From NCBI GenBank assembly GCA_035631615.1, contig DASQIK010000088.1:1-64000 (forward strand): a stretch of DNA of 64,000 bases, read 5' to 3'. Positions 8,296-17,127 of this stretch are shown here, one piece after another (within the stretch, counting starts at the first letter, position 1; each line of letters opens with the position of its first letter). Made by a program: the position numbers and the translations under genes. The notes beneath the pieces were generated by a model, which saw only the letters and a list, made by a program, of their open reading frames with translations, had not been told where the DNA came from and did not search any database. This DNA comes from UBA5189 sp035631615. GTDB lineage: Bacteria > Chloroflexota > Limnocylindria > Limnocylindrales > CSP1-4.

Positions 8296-9669
8296 TCAGG
8301 TGGCCGCCGCGGAAGCCTGCGCGGCAGCCTGCGCTGCCGCCTGCTCCGCGGCCAGTCGCGCCTCCCGCGGCGTCGGGTCCACGGGTCGCAGGAAGACGGC
8401 CGCGAGTGCGAAGAGCGCGATCCCGGCGAGGAATGCGGCACGCGGCCCGTCGCCCGTCTCGGCGACACCACCGACGCGATCCATGATCGGGCCCGCGACG
8501 AGCGCCGCGACCGGGCCGGCGAGGCCCACGGCGAGGTTGCTGATGCCCATGAACCGGCCGGACGAGGCCTTCGGGATGATGTCGGTCATGAGGGCCCAGT
8601 CGACCGCCAGGAACGTGCCCGACGCGATCCCGAGCAGGACGACGCCGAGGACCAGGATCTGGGGCGTCGGCGCGAGCCCGGCGATCAGGAGGCCCAGCCC
8701 CCCGACACCGCACGCGACGTAGATCATCGGCTTCCGCCCGAATCGGTTCGAGGCAACCCCCGAGGGCAGCGTGGCGAGCGCGGTCGTCACCCCGACGACC
8801 ACGCCGATGATCGCGATCCACAGCCCCTTCTGGGCGTCGTCGAAGCCCAGTGACCGGGTGAGGAAGAACACGTTGAACCCGAGGAAGACGTTCACGCCGG
8901 CCAGGAACAGGAGCCGGCTCACGAGCAGGAACGTGAAGTTGCGCTCCTTGAGGATGTCCGTGCCCCAGGCCGATCGGCCGATCGCCAGCCACGACCTGCC
9001 ATGCCGTGGCTTCGCGGCCTTGCCCTCACGCACGAAGAGGAAGGTCCCCGCGGCCGTCGCCAGCTCGACCACGCCAAGCAGGATCAGGAACGCGGTGAAC
9101 TGCCCGAAGCTGAACGCGAGCGAGATCAGGACCGCGCCGGTCACGAAGCCGACGGTCTGCATCGCGCCGACGAGTGCGCTGGCCAGGCCGACCTGTTCGG
9201 CCGGCACGAGATCGGGAATGTAGCCCTGGAACGGGCCCTGCGCGAAGTTCGAGCTGAACTGGAGCAGGATCACGAAGGCGACCAGCGCGACGAACGTCTG
9301 CGATGTCGCGAGGCCGATCAGGAAGACGACGTCGAGCGTCGCGCCGATGACGATGTACGGCTTGCGCTTGCCCCAGCGCGTGATCGTGTAGTCGCTGAGC
9401 GCCCCGACGGTCGGCTGGACGAGGAGCACGACCGGCAGCGCCAGCCAGCCCATGAAATTGAGGTACGCACCGCCCTCGCCCGGCGGCGCCAGCTGGTCGA
9501 TCCGCTGCTGGTTGAAGATCCCGACGCCGCCCCAGATCGCGTTGATGCCAAGCCAGTAGATCGAGATCTGGATGAGCTGTCGCAGCGGCAGCCGCACGGT
9601 CGGGCGGGCCCCCGCGTCGTCCTCGAGCGCGAGCACGACCGGGACCTCTGCGATCCCCTCGATCGCCAT
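8296..9669 (-). CDS. MFS transporter, GPH/SUT-like sugar-cation symporter type
   Basis: 457 residues with about twelve hydrophobic segments. The loop after the first helices reads GALSDYTITRWGKRKPYIVIG, the D-x6-(R/K)-W-G-(K/R)-R-(K/R)-P signature of the GPH/sucrose-type transporter branch, and the second half has GVASNRFGRKPMIYVACG. ATG 9669 is chosen over an upstream in-frame start because AGGGAGAA lies at Shine-Dalgarno distance. The C-terminal tail is Ala-rich and likely unstructured. It lies just upstream of cphB in the same direction; it could import a nitrogen or carbon substrate, but the family resemblance points to sugars, so a link to cyanophycin is not established. Confidence 0.82.
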   Translation of the reverse strand: MAIEGIAEVPVVLALEDDAGARPTVRLPLRQLIQISIYWLGINAIWGGVGIFNQQRIDQLAPPGEGGAYLNFMGWLALPVVLLVQPTVGALSDYTITRWGKRKPYIVIGATLDVVFLIGLATSQTFVALVAFVILLQFSSNFAQGPFQGYIPDLVPAEQVGLASALVGAMQTVGFVTGAVLISLAFSFGQFTAFLILLGVVELATAAGTFLFVREGKAAKPRHGRSWLAIGRSAWGTDILKERNFTFLLVSRLLFLAGVNVFLGFNVFFLTRSLGFDDAQKGLWIAIIGVVVGVTTALATLPSGVASNRFGRKPMIYVACGVGGLGLLIAGLAPTPQILVLGVVLLGIASGTFLAVDWALMTDIIPKASSGRFMGISNLAVGLAGPVAALVAGPIMDRVGGVAETGDGPRAAFLAGIALFALAAVFLRPVDPTPREARLAAEQAAAQAAAQASAAAT

Positions 9670-9741
9670 CGGCGTTCTCCCTCGTCCCCCGCCTGAACCC
9701 TGCACGTGGGATGACGCCGCTGTCAATGCGACGTTGCGGGC

Positions 9742-10428
9742 TCAGATCGAGGCGGTCGCCTCGAAGTGGACGAGGGCGCGGTTGGTCGCCTCTGGCGCGA
9801 CGTACTTGAACACCGATCGATCGAGCGAGTACATGCCCGTGCAGGCCAGGCGGATGGCGCCGATGTGGAAGGTGAACACCGGGTTCTCGTCGTTGCCTGC
9901 GTAGTGGTGGCCCTCGCCGGTCCGGGTGAGGACGGCGAGGTTCGCATGCCCGCCGAACGTGTCGTGCAGCTTCGTGAGGACGTCGGGCACGGAGCCCGCG
10001 TCGGCCCAATGGTCCTCCAGCCAGCGCGCCCCGATCTCGGTATCGGCCTTGCCCACCAGCCGGCCCGCTTCGCGGTAGCTGCGCCGGTACGCCTGGTGGT
10101 GCTCGAGGTCGCCGTTGTGGCTGAATGCATAGCGACCGCTCGGGTCGTCGAACGGCTGGGTGTCGGGGATCCCGATCGTCGAGAACTTCGACGGGCGCCG
10201 GAGGTGGACGAGCAGCGCCCGCGTCACGACCTCGCCGACCTCCGCACGCCGCGGGTCGTCACGGAAGGTGCCGATGTCGCGATGGGAGTGCAGCCCGCCG
10301 TTCGCGTCGAGCCAGGTCGCGCCCCAGCCGAAGCCCGCGAGGCCGTAGCGCTCGAGGCGCTCCGTGAACGGCCAGAGGGCGTCGATGCGGAACGGCGCCG
10401 GCGACACGGCGACGTATTGCTCGCACAC
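9742..10428 (-). CDS. Class II glutamine amidotransferase (YafJ/EgtC-like)
   Basis: 228 residues. GTG 10428 is chosen because it places Cys at position 2 (start M-C-E-Q-Y), the N-terminal nucleophile expected for class II (Ntn) glutaminase domains after Met removal. Further features: FGWGATWLDANGGLHSHRDIGTFRDDP, PSKFSTIGIPDTQPFDDPSGRYAFSHNGDLEHH (the SHNGDL motif aligns with the family's conserved HNG(T/D)) and GKADTEIGARWL. It would release ammonia from glutamine or act as a simple glutaminase; no partner synthase is adjacent. It starts 11 nt after the nei stop, so it is the last gene of the Lhr-Nei operon. Confidence 0.83.
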   Translation of the reverse strand: MCEQYVAVSPAPFRIDALWPFTERLERYGLAGFGWGATWLDANGGLHSHRDIGTFRDDPRRAEVGEVVTRALLVHLRRPSKFSTIGIPDTQPFDDPSGRYAFSHNGDLEHHQAYRRSYREAGRLVGKADTEIGARWLEDHWADAGSVPDVLTKLHDTFGGHANLAVLTRTGEGHHYAGNDENPVFTFHIGAIRLACTGMYSLDRSVFKYVAPEATNRALVHFEATASI

Positions 10429-10439
10429 CGGCCGAACGC

Positions 10440-11330
10440 CTAGCCGCTCGCGGACTTCGCAGCGGCCCGTGCTCCGGACCTGCCGCCGTTCTTCGCGGCG
10501 GGCTTGCCGGCGGGCGCCTGGCAGCTCGGGCACCAGTACGTCGTCCGCGGCAGCTCCGTGCCCTGAGGCGCGGCCTGGATCAGCGCGCCGCAGCGATGGC
10601 ACGGCCGTCCGGCGCGGTCATAGACCCACAGCCGCGATGGCGCGAGCCGCTTGCCGGTCTTGAGATCGACCGTGGTCGTGCGGCCGGCGGCGGCCTCCGG
10701 GCGGGCGTTTGTCCGCAGGTGCTCACGGGCGGTGGTGAGGATCCGCTCGATGGTCTCCTCGTCGAGGGTGCCGACGAGCGCGAACGGGTCGACCTTCTCG
10801 ATGAACAGGACCTCGCTCTTGAAGACGTTGCCGATCCCCGCCACCGCGCGCTGGTCGAGCACCGCCTCGCCGATGGCGGTCCCGGCACGGGACGGGTCGC
10901 GGAGGCGGCGCACCGCCTCGGCCTGGTCGTAGGAGGCATCGAGGAGGTCCGGCCCCAGCATCGAGATCACGGGGTGGACGACCTCTGCTCGGCGCTCGAA
11001 CAGCTCGACGACCGGGGCGTCGAAGCAGACCGCGATCGCGCCGGGGACCTCGATGACGAGCGCGGCGCGCGACGGCGGCCGGCGCCAGGTCTCGCCCGGG
11101 CGGTACCGATGCCACGAGCCATGCAGGCCGAGATGGGTTCGGAGCTCGAGCCCGCCGTCGAACCTGATGAGCAGGTTCTTCCCGGCGGCATCGACCGCAT
11201 CGATCTTCTGGCCGACGATGCGCGAGACCTGTGGGCCCGGCAGGCGCGCGCGGGCGCCCGTCACGACGCGCCCGGCCAGGTATGGCCGCAGCGCCACGGC
11301 GATTCTTGCGAGCGTGTCTCCTTCCGGCAT
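10440..11330 (-). CDS. nei: Fpg/Nei family DNA glycosylase (endonuclease VIII-like)
   Basis: 296 residues. The mature N-terminus PEGDTLARI supplies the catalytic Pro2 and Glu3 of the family (PEGDT is typical of Nei; Fpg has PELPE). The helix-two-turn-helix region reads AVLDQRAVAGIGNVFKSEVLF, and the C-terminal zinc finger has four cysteines as CHRCGALI...YWCPSC, followed by an Ala/Lys-rich tail. The enzyme removes oxidised pyrimidines and nicks the abasic site (base excision repair). Its ATG overlaps the Lhr stop by one base (TGATG), so translation is coupled. The Lhr-Nei pairing is a known conserved neighbourhood in actinobacteria, which strengthens the Nei2-like reading. Confidence 0.92.
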   Translation of the reverse strand: MPEGDTLARIAVALRPYLAGRVVTGARARLPGPQVSRIVGQKIDAVDAAGKNLLIRFDGGLELRTHLGLHGSWHRYRPGETWRRPPSRAALVIEVPGAIAVCFDAPVVELFERRAEVVHPVISMLGPDLLDASYDQAEAVRRLRDPSRAGTAIGEAVLDQRAVAGIGNVFKSEVLFIEKVDPFALVGTLDEETIERILTTAREHLRTNARPEAAAGRTTTVDLKTGKRLAPSRLWVYDRAGRPCHRCGALIQAAPQGTELPRTTYWCPSCQAPAGKPAAKNGGRSGARAAAKSASG

Positions 11331-14300
11331 CAGGCGATCATCGCCGGTGCGCGCTCTTTTCGCATGACGACTCCGCGATATCCCTGGATGAAGCCGGCCC
11401 GCAGGAGCGTTTCGTACCACGGCGACCGCCCCACCGGCTCGCCATCCACGCGTGCGATGACCAGCTCGCGGCGGCCGGCGTCGGCGAGGAGGTGCCGAAG
11501 CGAGGCAAGCGCGGCTGCGGCGGTGACCGGGTCGTCGAGGGCGGGCAGCGTCTGCAGCGACGACCCGCCGCGGTCGAGGTACAGCGCGGCAAGCCCATCC
11601 ACGAGCACGACCGAGGCCCCGGCGGCGCGCTGGAAGGGTCGGCGGTCCGTCTCGCCGCGTCGCGGCCACGGCACCGCGGCGCCGTACGGATTGGCCGGGT
11701 CGGCGGCGGCGAGCAGGTGGACGACCGGTGCGTCGCCGGTCGTCGAGGCCGGCTCGCGGACGGCGCGCAGGCGATCGAGGGCGCCCGCGAGCGCGAACTG
11801 CGCCGCACCGAGGCCCTCGACGAAGTAGCCGCGCCGGATCCGGCCGGCGTCCTCGAGGGCGCGCAGCATCGGATAGACCGCGGAGAAGCCGCCCTCCTGC
11901 CCCTCGGCCATCACCGATTCCCGGACGAGCACGCCGTGGCGGTCGAGGAGGGCGAGAGCGAGCTGGTGAAGGCGCTCGGTCGGGCTGAGGGCGGCGGGCG
12001 CCGGGTCCCACACGCCACTGCCGACGAGCGACCAGCGGCCGGCCGCCTCGGGCGGCCCGAGCGACGTCAGCCTGCCGATGCCGCGGCCGCGGGTGGTGCC
12101 GGCGCCGGGCCGCGATGGGCGCTTCCAGCGCAGCGCCCGCAGCGGCGCGAAGGTGTCGTTGGTCACCTCGCCGGCCCAGACGAGATCCCACAGGGCGTCG
12201 AGGACGTCGCGCTCGGTGGCGGCGCCGGTGCCGGAGCGACCGGCCGCGGCCTGGATCGCCCGGAAGAAGGAGGCGCCGCGGGCGGCGAGGTGGTCGCGAA
12301 TTGCTCGATGCAGCGGCTCGTCCGGGGGCTTTGCGCCGTCGGCTGCGCCGCTCGGGAGGAGCAGCTCGCGGCCGGGACGGTGCAGCACGACGCGGCCGTC
12401 GTCGCGGCCGAGGCTGCCATGGCCGACCCACGCGACCTCGCCGAGCGCGCCCAGCTCGTCGAGAAGCCGCGCCTGGTAGCCGGCGATCCGGGCCGGGAGC
12501 ACGTCGCGCTCGAGCACGGAAGCGGGAATCGGCACGCCCGACAGCTGGTCGACGACCTCGGCCAGGCGCTCGAGCGCGGCGCTGCCACGGAGCGCGGTCG
12601 GATTCGAACCAACCGGGATCACGCCCTGCCACGCGGGCAGGAAGCGACCGAGCGTCTCCGGCTCGACGGGCTCGACCTCGCGACGCAGGCGCGCGAGCGA
12701 GCGGCGGCGGAGCTGGCGCAGGACCTCGGGGTCGCACCACTCGCGCTCGGAGCCCGATGGGCGGAACTCGCCGCGCAGCACGGTCCCGGCCGCTGCCAGG
12801 CGCCCGAGGGCATCCTCGACGACACCCAGCGGCAGGCCCCAGCGTGCGGCCGGCTCGGTGGCGAGGAACGGGCCATGACTGCGCGCGAACCTGGCGAGCA
12901 GGGACTCCAGCGCGCCGTCGACCCGGACAAGGAACGCCTCCGGGACGCCGCTCGGCGGCGACGCGCCCACGCCGTCCCGGTAGCGGCCGGCGTCCTCGAT
13001 CGCGATCCAGCGATCATCCCCGGCGATCCGGATCGCGACCGCGCGTCGGGTAGCGGCGAGCTCTCGCAGCCAGCCGTCCGCGCCGCCTGCCGCACGCTCG
13101 ACCCGAGCCGCGATCTCGTCTGCCGAGAGGTCGCCGATCCGCCGCAGCAGGTCGTGGAGGTGCTCGACGCTGTTTGCCTGGCGCTCCTCGGTGAGCGATT
13201 GCAGGGACAGCTCGAGGTCGGCGAGCGCCTCCGGATCGAGCAGCTCGCGCAGCTCCTCCTGCCCGAGCAGCTCGCGGAGCAGATCGCGATCCAGCGCCAG
13301 CGCCCCCGCCCGCCGCTCGGCCAGCGGCGCATCGCCCTCGTACATGTAGGCCGCGACGTAGTCGAACAGGAGGGACGAAGCGAACGGCGACGCCTTGGCG
13401 GTCTCGACGCCGTGGATGGCGATCTCGCGCCGCTCGATCCCGCCGAGAATCTCGCGCAGTGCCTCGAGGTCGAACACGTCGGAGAGGCACTCGCGGTAGG
13501 TCTCGACGAGGATCGGGAAGCTGCCATACCGAGAAGCGACCTGGAGCAGGTCGGCGGCGCGCTGGCGCTGCTGCCACAGCGGCGTGCGCGCGCCCGGTCG
13601 GCGGCGCGGGAGCAGGAGCGCCCGGCCCGCGTTCTCGCGGAACCTCGACGCGAACAGCGCCGAGCCGCCGACTGCCTCGACGACGAGATCCTCGATCTCG
13701 TCGGCGGCCGGGAACAGCAGCGCCTCGATCTCGGCCAGCCGTGCCGCGCTGCCGTCGCCCTCGCCCTCGGGGAGGCGGACGGCGATGCCGTCGTCCGACC
13801 AGATCGTCTGTGCCTCGATCCCGAGGCGCTCCCGGAGGCGCGTCTCGATGGCCAGGGTGAGGGGCGCGTGCACGCGGCCCCCGTACGGCGACAGGATCAC
13901 CAGCCGCCAGTCGCCGAGCTCATCGCGGAAGCGCTGGACCACGAGCCGCTGGTCGGTCGGCAGCGCACCGGCGACCTCGCGCTCCTCGTCGAGGTAGGCA
14001 ATGAGGTTGGCCGCGGCCAGCTCGTCGAGGTCGTGCTCGGTGCGGAGGCGGCTCGTGAGCGCGCGGTGGCCGCGCTCCCCGCGCGCGAGGTCGCCCTCGG
14101 CCTCGCGCAGGAAGCCGCCGATCGCCCGACCGAGCTCCACCGGGCGCCCGACGGCGTCGCCCTTCCAGAACGGCAGCTTGCCGGGCACGCCGGGCGACGG
14201 CTCGACGATGACCCGGTCCGGCGTGATGTCGAGCACGCGCCAGCTGCTCGCCCCGAGCACGATCACGTCGCCGTGCATGCCGGCGCGGAGCTCGTAGACC

Positions 14301-16012
14301 ATCTCCTCGTCGAGCTCGCCGACGCGGCGGCCGGGCGTGCCGGTCTCGCCCGCGAGGAACACGCCGAACAGCCCGCGATCCGGGATCGTCCCCCCGGAGG
14401 TCACGGCGACCACCCGCGCGTCGCGCCGGCCCTCGACGACATCCGTGACCCGATCCCACACGACCCGCGCCTTCAGCTCCGCGAACTCGTCGGACGGGTA
14501 GGCGCCGGCGAGCATCCCGAGCACCGCCTCGAGCGCCTCCCGCGACAGCGTCTCGAACGGCGCGGCGCGGTTCACGATCTCGAGGAGCTCGGCGACCGTC
14601 CACTTGTCCATCACGGTCATCGCGACGAGCTGCTGGGCGAGCACGTCGAGCGGGTTGTGGGGCATGACCGTCGTCTCGATGGCGCCGTCGTGCATCCGCT
14701 TGACCACGACTGCGGATTCGAGCAGGTCACCGCGGAACTTCGGGAACACGATGCCCTTCGACGGCTCGCCGACCTGGTGGCCCGCTCGCCCGACACGCTG
14801 CAGCCCGGAGGCGACGCTCGTCGGCGACTCGACGAGGACGACCAGGTCGACGGCGCCCATGTCGATGCCGAGCTCGAGCGAGGAGGTCGCCACGAGGGCG
14901 GGGATCCGGCCGGCCTTCAGGTCCTCCTCGATCTGGAGGCGCTGCTCGCGCGCGATCGAGCCGTGGTGGGCGCGGACGAGCTCCTCGCCGGCGAGCTCGT
15001 TCAGCCGCTGGGCGAGCCGCTCCGAGAGGCGCCGGCTGTTCGTGAAGATGATCGTGCTGCGATGCGCCCGGATCAGCTCGAGCAGGCGTGGGTGGATCGC
15101 CGGCCAGATGCTCGTCCGCATGTCACCGAACGCGACCGGCCCGCCGGGCTGCTGATCCGCCGGCAGCACCTCGCCGAGGCGCGCCATGTCCTCGACCGGG
15201 ACGATGACCTCGAGGTCGAGCGCCTTGCGGCTGCCGGCGTCGACGATCTCGACCTCGCGGCCCGGCCCGATCCCGCCGAGGAACCGGGCGATCGTCTCGA
15301 GCGGCCGCTGGGTCGCCGACAGCCCGATCCGCTGCATCGGTGGCGCGTCGAGGGGCCGAAGCCGCTCGAGCCGCTCCAGGGACAGCGCGAGGTGTGCTCC
15401 GCGCTTCGTGCCGGCGATCGCGTGGACCTCGTCGACGATGACCGTCTCGACGCCGCGCAGCGTCTCGCGGGCGCCGCTGGTCAGGAGGAGATACAGGCTC
15501 TCCGGCGTCGTCACCAGGATGTCCGGCGGCCGCCGGGCGAGCTCCCGTCGCTGCTCCTGGGGCGTGTCACCCGTTCGCCCGGCGATCGAGATCCGCGGCT
15601 CGGGCTCGCCGAGCCGCTGCGCCGCAAGCGCGATCCCGTGGAGCGGGGCGCGGAGGTTGCGCTCGACGTCGTAGGTCAGCGCCTTGAGCGGCGAGACGTA
15701 CAGGACGCGGACGCTCCCCGGCTCGGACCGAGATGGCGGCGGCGATGGGTTGCGGGCGAGGCGGTCCAGGCACCACAGGAAGGCGGCGAGAGTCTTGCCG
15801 CTCCCGGTCGGGGCGTGGATGAGCGTGTGCCGACCGGTCGAGATCGAGGCCCAGCCCCCGACCTGCGCCGGGGTCGGCGTTTCGAAGGCGGATTCGAACC
15901 ACGCCCGCACCGGCGCGGAGAAGGGCGCGAGGGGGTCGCCGGCCGGGGCCCGGGCCTCGGTCGGGATCGGCTTCGTGCCGCGCCGCGCGGCTGGGCGGGT
16001 GATCGCGCTCAC
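11330..16012 (-). CDS. lhr: Large helicase Lhr (DEAD/DEAH superfamily 2, long form)
   Basis: 1560 residues, the length of long bacterial Lhr proteins. The core has HAPTGSGKTLAAFLWCLDRL (Walker A, about residue 65), YVSPLKAL, TTPESLYLLLTS, VIVDEVHAI (DEVH box), GLSATQRPLE (motif III), FTNSRRLSERLAQRL, VATSSLELGIDMGAVDLV and QRVGRAGHQVG (motif VI). A winged-helix/OB-like region and a roughly 700-residue Lhr C-terminal extension follow. Lhr is an ATP-dependent 3'-5' translocase that unwinds RNA:DNA hybrids and is DNA-damage inducible in mycobacteria. Start is GTG 16012: TAGAAT sits 9 nt upstream with no Shine-Dalgarno, and an SOS-box-like palindrome lies at the -35 position. Coupled to nei. Confidence 0.95.
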   Translation of the reverse strand: MSAITRPAARRGTKPIPTEARAPAGDPLAPFSAPVRAWFESAFETPTPAQVGGWASISTGRHTLIHAPTGSGKTLAAFLWCLDRLARNPSPPPSRSEPGSVRVLYVSPLKALTYDVERNLRAPLHGIALAAQRLGEPEPRISIAGRTGDTPQEQRRELARRPPDILVTTPESLYLLLTSGARETLRGVETVIVDEVHAIAGTKRGAHLALSLERLERLRPLDAPPMQRIGLSATQRPLETIARFLGGIGPGREVEIVDAGSRKALDLEVIVPVEDMARLGEVLPADQQPGGPVAFGDMRTSIWPAIHPRLLELIRAHRSTIIFTNSRRLSERLAQRLNELAGEELVRAHHGSIAREQRLQIEEDLKAGRIPALVATSSLELGIDMGAVDLVVLVESPTSVASGLQRVGRAGHQVGEPSKGIVFPKFRGDLLESAVVVKRMHDGAIETTVMPHNPLDVLAQQLVAMTVMDKWTVAELLEIVNRAAPFETLSREALEAVLGMLAGAYPSDEFAELKARVVWDRVTDVVEGRRDARVVAVTSGGTIPDRGLFGVFLAGETGTPGRRVGELDEEMVYELRAGMHGDVIVLGASSWRVLDITPDRVIVEPSPGVPGKLPFWKGDAVGRPVELGRAIGGFLREAEGDLARGERGHRALTSRLRTEHDLDELAAANLIAYLDEEREVAGALPTDQRLVVQRFRDELGDWRLVILSPYGGRVHAPLTLAIETRLRERLGIEAQTIWSDDGIAVRLPEGEGDGSAARLAEIEALLFPAADEIEDLVVEAVGGSALFASRFRENAGRALLLPRRRPGARTPLWQQRQRAADLLQVASRYGSFPILVETYRECLSDVFDLEALREILGGIERREIAIHGVETAKASPFASSLLFDYVAAYMYEGDAPLAERRAGALALDRDLLRELLGQEELRELLDPEALADLELSLQSLTEERQANSVEHLHDLLRRIGDLSADEIAARVERAAGGADGWLRELAATRRAVAIRIAGDDRWIAIEDAGRYRDGVGASPPSGVPEAFLVRVDGALESLLARFARSHGPFLATEPAARWGLPLGVVEDALGRLAAAGTVLRGEFRPSGSEREWCDPEVLRQLRRRSLARLRREVEPVEPETLGRFLPAWQGVIPVGSNPTALRGSAALERLAEVVDQLSGVPIPASVLERDVLPARIAGYQARLLDELGALGEVAWVGHGSLGRDDGRVVLHRPGRELLLPSGAADGAKPPDEPLHRAIRDHLAARGASFFRAIQAAAGRSGTGAATERDVLDALWDLVWAGEVTNDTFAPLRALRWKRPSRPGAGTTRGRGIGRLTSLGPPEAAGRWSLVGSGVWDPAPAALSPTERLHQLALALLDRHGVLVRESVMAEGQEGGFSAVYPMLRALEDAGRIRRGYFVEGLGAAQFALAGALDRLRAVREPASTTGDAPVVHLLAAADPANPYGAAVPWPRRGETDRRPFQRAAGASVVLVDGLAALYLDRGGSSLQTLPALDDPVTAAAALASLRHLLADAGRRELVIARVDGEPVGRSPWYETLLRAGFIQGYRGVVMRKERAPAMIA

Positions 16013-16021
16013 GGGCGGCGA

Positions 16022-16059
16022 ATTCTACTCCGCACGGGCCATTTCGACCAAATGTTCGA
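16022..16059 (-). promoter_or_regulatory. lhr promoter with SOS-box-like palindrome
   Basis: On the minus strand a -10 hexamer TAGAAT (16027-16022) is preceded, about 18 bp further up, by TTGGTC as a possible -35. Overlapping that -35 is TCGACC-AAAT-GTTCGA (plus strand, 16044-16059), one mismatch from the Bacillus/actinobacterial LexA consensus TCGAAC-N4-GTTCGA. A larger TTCGACC...GGTCGAA inverted repeat (16043-16068) overlaps it. Placement over the promoter of a helicase-glycosylase repair operon fits LexA-type repression; this is inference. Confidence 0.5.
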
Positions 16060-16219
16060 TGGGTCGAACCCCGGCGCGATGGCACGGGCCGAGGGGCCGC
16101 TGGTCCCGGCCACATCGGGCCATTGGGCCCGTTCCCGGAATCGCCCCGCGATCGATGCTGGCCGCAGTCGGGAGCCTATCCCGAGGGAAACAGGGAGCAG
16201 GAAGGTACAGGGTACGGAG

Positions 16220-17017
16220 ATGTCAGCACTGCGAAGGTACGTCGTGCCGCTGGGCGTCATTGCCGCGGCGATCGTTCTCTATCTGTCGGCACCGTGGGCC
16301 CAGTTCGGTCTCGCCTCGATCGCGCCGAGCAAGGACGTGTACACGATCCTGTCGATCGTGTTCTGGGTCCTGGCCATCGTTCTGGTCCTTACGCTGTTCG
16401 AGGATCGCAAGCAGCCCGGAGCGACCGTGGTCGAGGTCGAGGGGCCGGCGTTCACGCGGTACCTCTTCAGCAACACCCGGGCCGGACTGCTCTGGCTGCC
16501 GATTCGCCTGTTCGTCGGGTTCGCGTTCTTCGCGGCAGGCATGCACAAGCTCTTCCCCGACGGCAAGCCGATCGGCGCCGGCTGGCTCGACGGTGGCGCC
16601 TCGCTCCTCGGCTACTGGAAGGGCGCGGTCGCGATCCCGGACGCCCCCGGCCATGCCGCGATCACGTTCGACTGGTATCGCGACTTCCTGAACATCCTCA
16701 TCAACAACGGCGCCCAGAGCTGGTTCGCCTACATCATCGTCTTCGGTGAGATCGCGATCGGCCTCGGGCTCATCTTCGGGGTCCTCACCGGAATCGCGGC
16801 CTTCTTCGGAGCGACCATGAACATGTCGTTCCTCCTCGCCGGCTCGGCGTCGACGAACCCGGTCCTGTTCTTCCTGGGGATCGGGCTCATCGTCGGCTGG
16901 CGGGTCGCCGGCTACTACGGCATCGACCGGTACCTGCTCCCGAAGCTCGGCGTGCCATGGCATGCAAGAGTCGTCGAGGCCAGGCCAGCCATGACGGCAG
17001 CGCCGATGACGAGCTGA
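16220..17017 (+). CDS. DoxX-like integral membrane protein
   Basis: 265 residues with two N-terminal hydrophobic segments (VVPLGVIAAAIVLYLSA; ILSIVFWVLAIVLVLTLF). A DoxX-type core follows: WLPIRLFVGFAFFAAGMHKLF, a loop, then WFAYIIVFGEIAIGLGLIFGVLTGIAAFFGATMNMSFLLAG and NPVLFFLGIGLIVGWRVAGYYGIDRYLLP. The GExxxGxxLxxG-type helix and 'xxNxxF/Y' end match DoxX/SURF4-like proteins, some linked to thiosulfate:quinone oxidoreductase or thiol redox control. Function here unknown. ATG 16220 has ACGGAG just upstream. Two strong hairpins follow the stop. Confidence 0.82.
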   Translation: MSALRRYVVPLGVIAAAIVLYLSAPWAQFGLASIAPSKDVYTILSIVFWVLAIVLVLTLFEDRKQPGATVVEVEGPAFTRYLFSNTRAGLLWLPIRLFVGFAFFAAGMHKLFPDGKPIGAGWLDGGASLLGYWKGAVAIPDAPGHAAITFDWYRDFLNILINNGAQSWFAYIIVFGEIAIGLGLIFGVLTGIAAFFGATMNMSFLLAGSASTNPVLFFLGIGLIVGWRVAGYYGIDRYLLPKLGVPWHARVVEARPAMTAAPMTS

Positions 17018-17031
17018 GCCGCTCCCACCCA

Positions 17032-17063
17032 GGGAGGCTGGTCTGCACCGACACCGGCCTCCC
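17032..17063. terminator. Hairpin terminator between convergent genes
   Basis: An 11-bp stem with one G-U pair (GGGAGGCTGGT, then a 10-nt loop, then ACCGGCCTCCC), followed on the plus strand by TTCGCT. It lies 15 nt after the DoxX-like stop and probably ends that transcript. The U tract is short, which is common in GC-rich genomes. Confidence 0.6.
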
Positions 17064-17071
17064 TTCGCTCC

Positions 17072-17105
17072 CCGATCGCCCAGGCCCCGAGGCCCGGGCG
17101 ATCGG
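17072..17105. terminator. Second, bidirectional hairpin terminator
   Basis: A perfect 10-bp stem, CCGATCGCCC pairing with GGGCGATCGG, capped by an inner GGCC-ccga-GGCC stem and followed by CGTTT on the plus strand. It sits between the ends of the convergent DoxX-like and acuC-like genes and can serve either. Confidence 0.6.
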
Positions 17106-17127
17106 CGTTTCCTGCGCCGTGGACCCT

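Noticed and set aside
11231..17017. A 1928-codon plus-strand open frame across the lhr region
   Set aside because: It is antisense to the intact Lhr gene, low-complexity (Arg/Gly/Glu-rich) as expected from GC-rich shadow frames; only its last 265 codons (from 16220) form a real protein.
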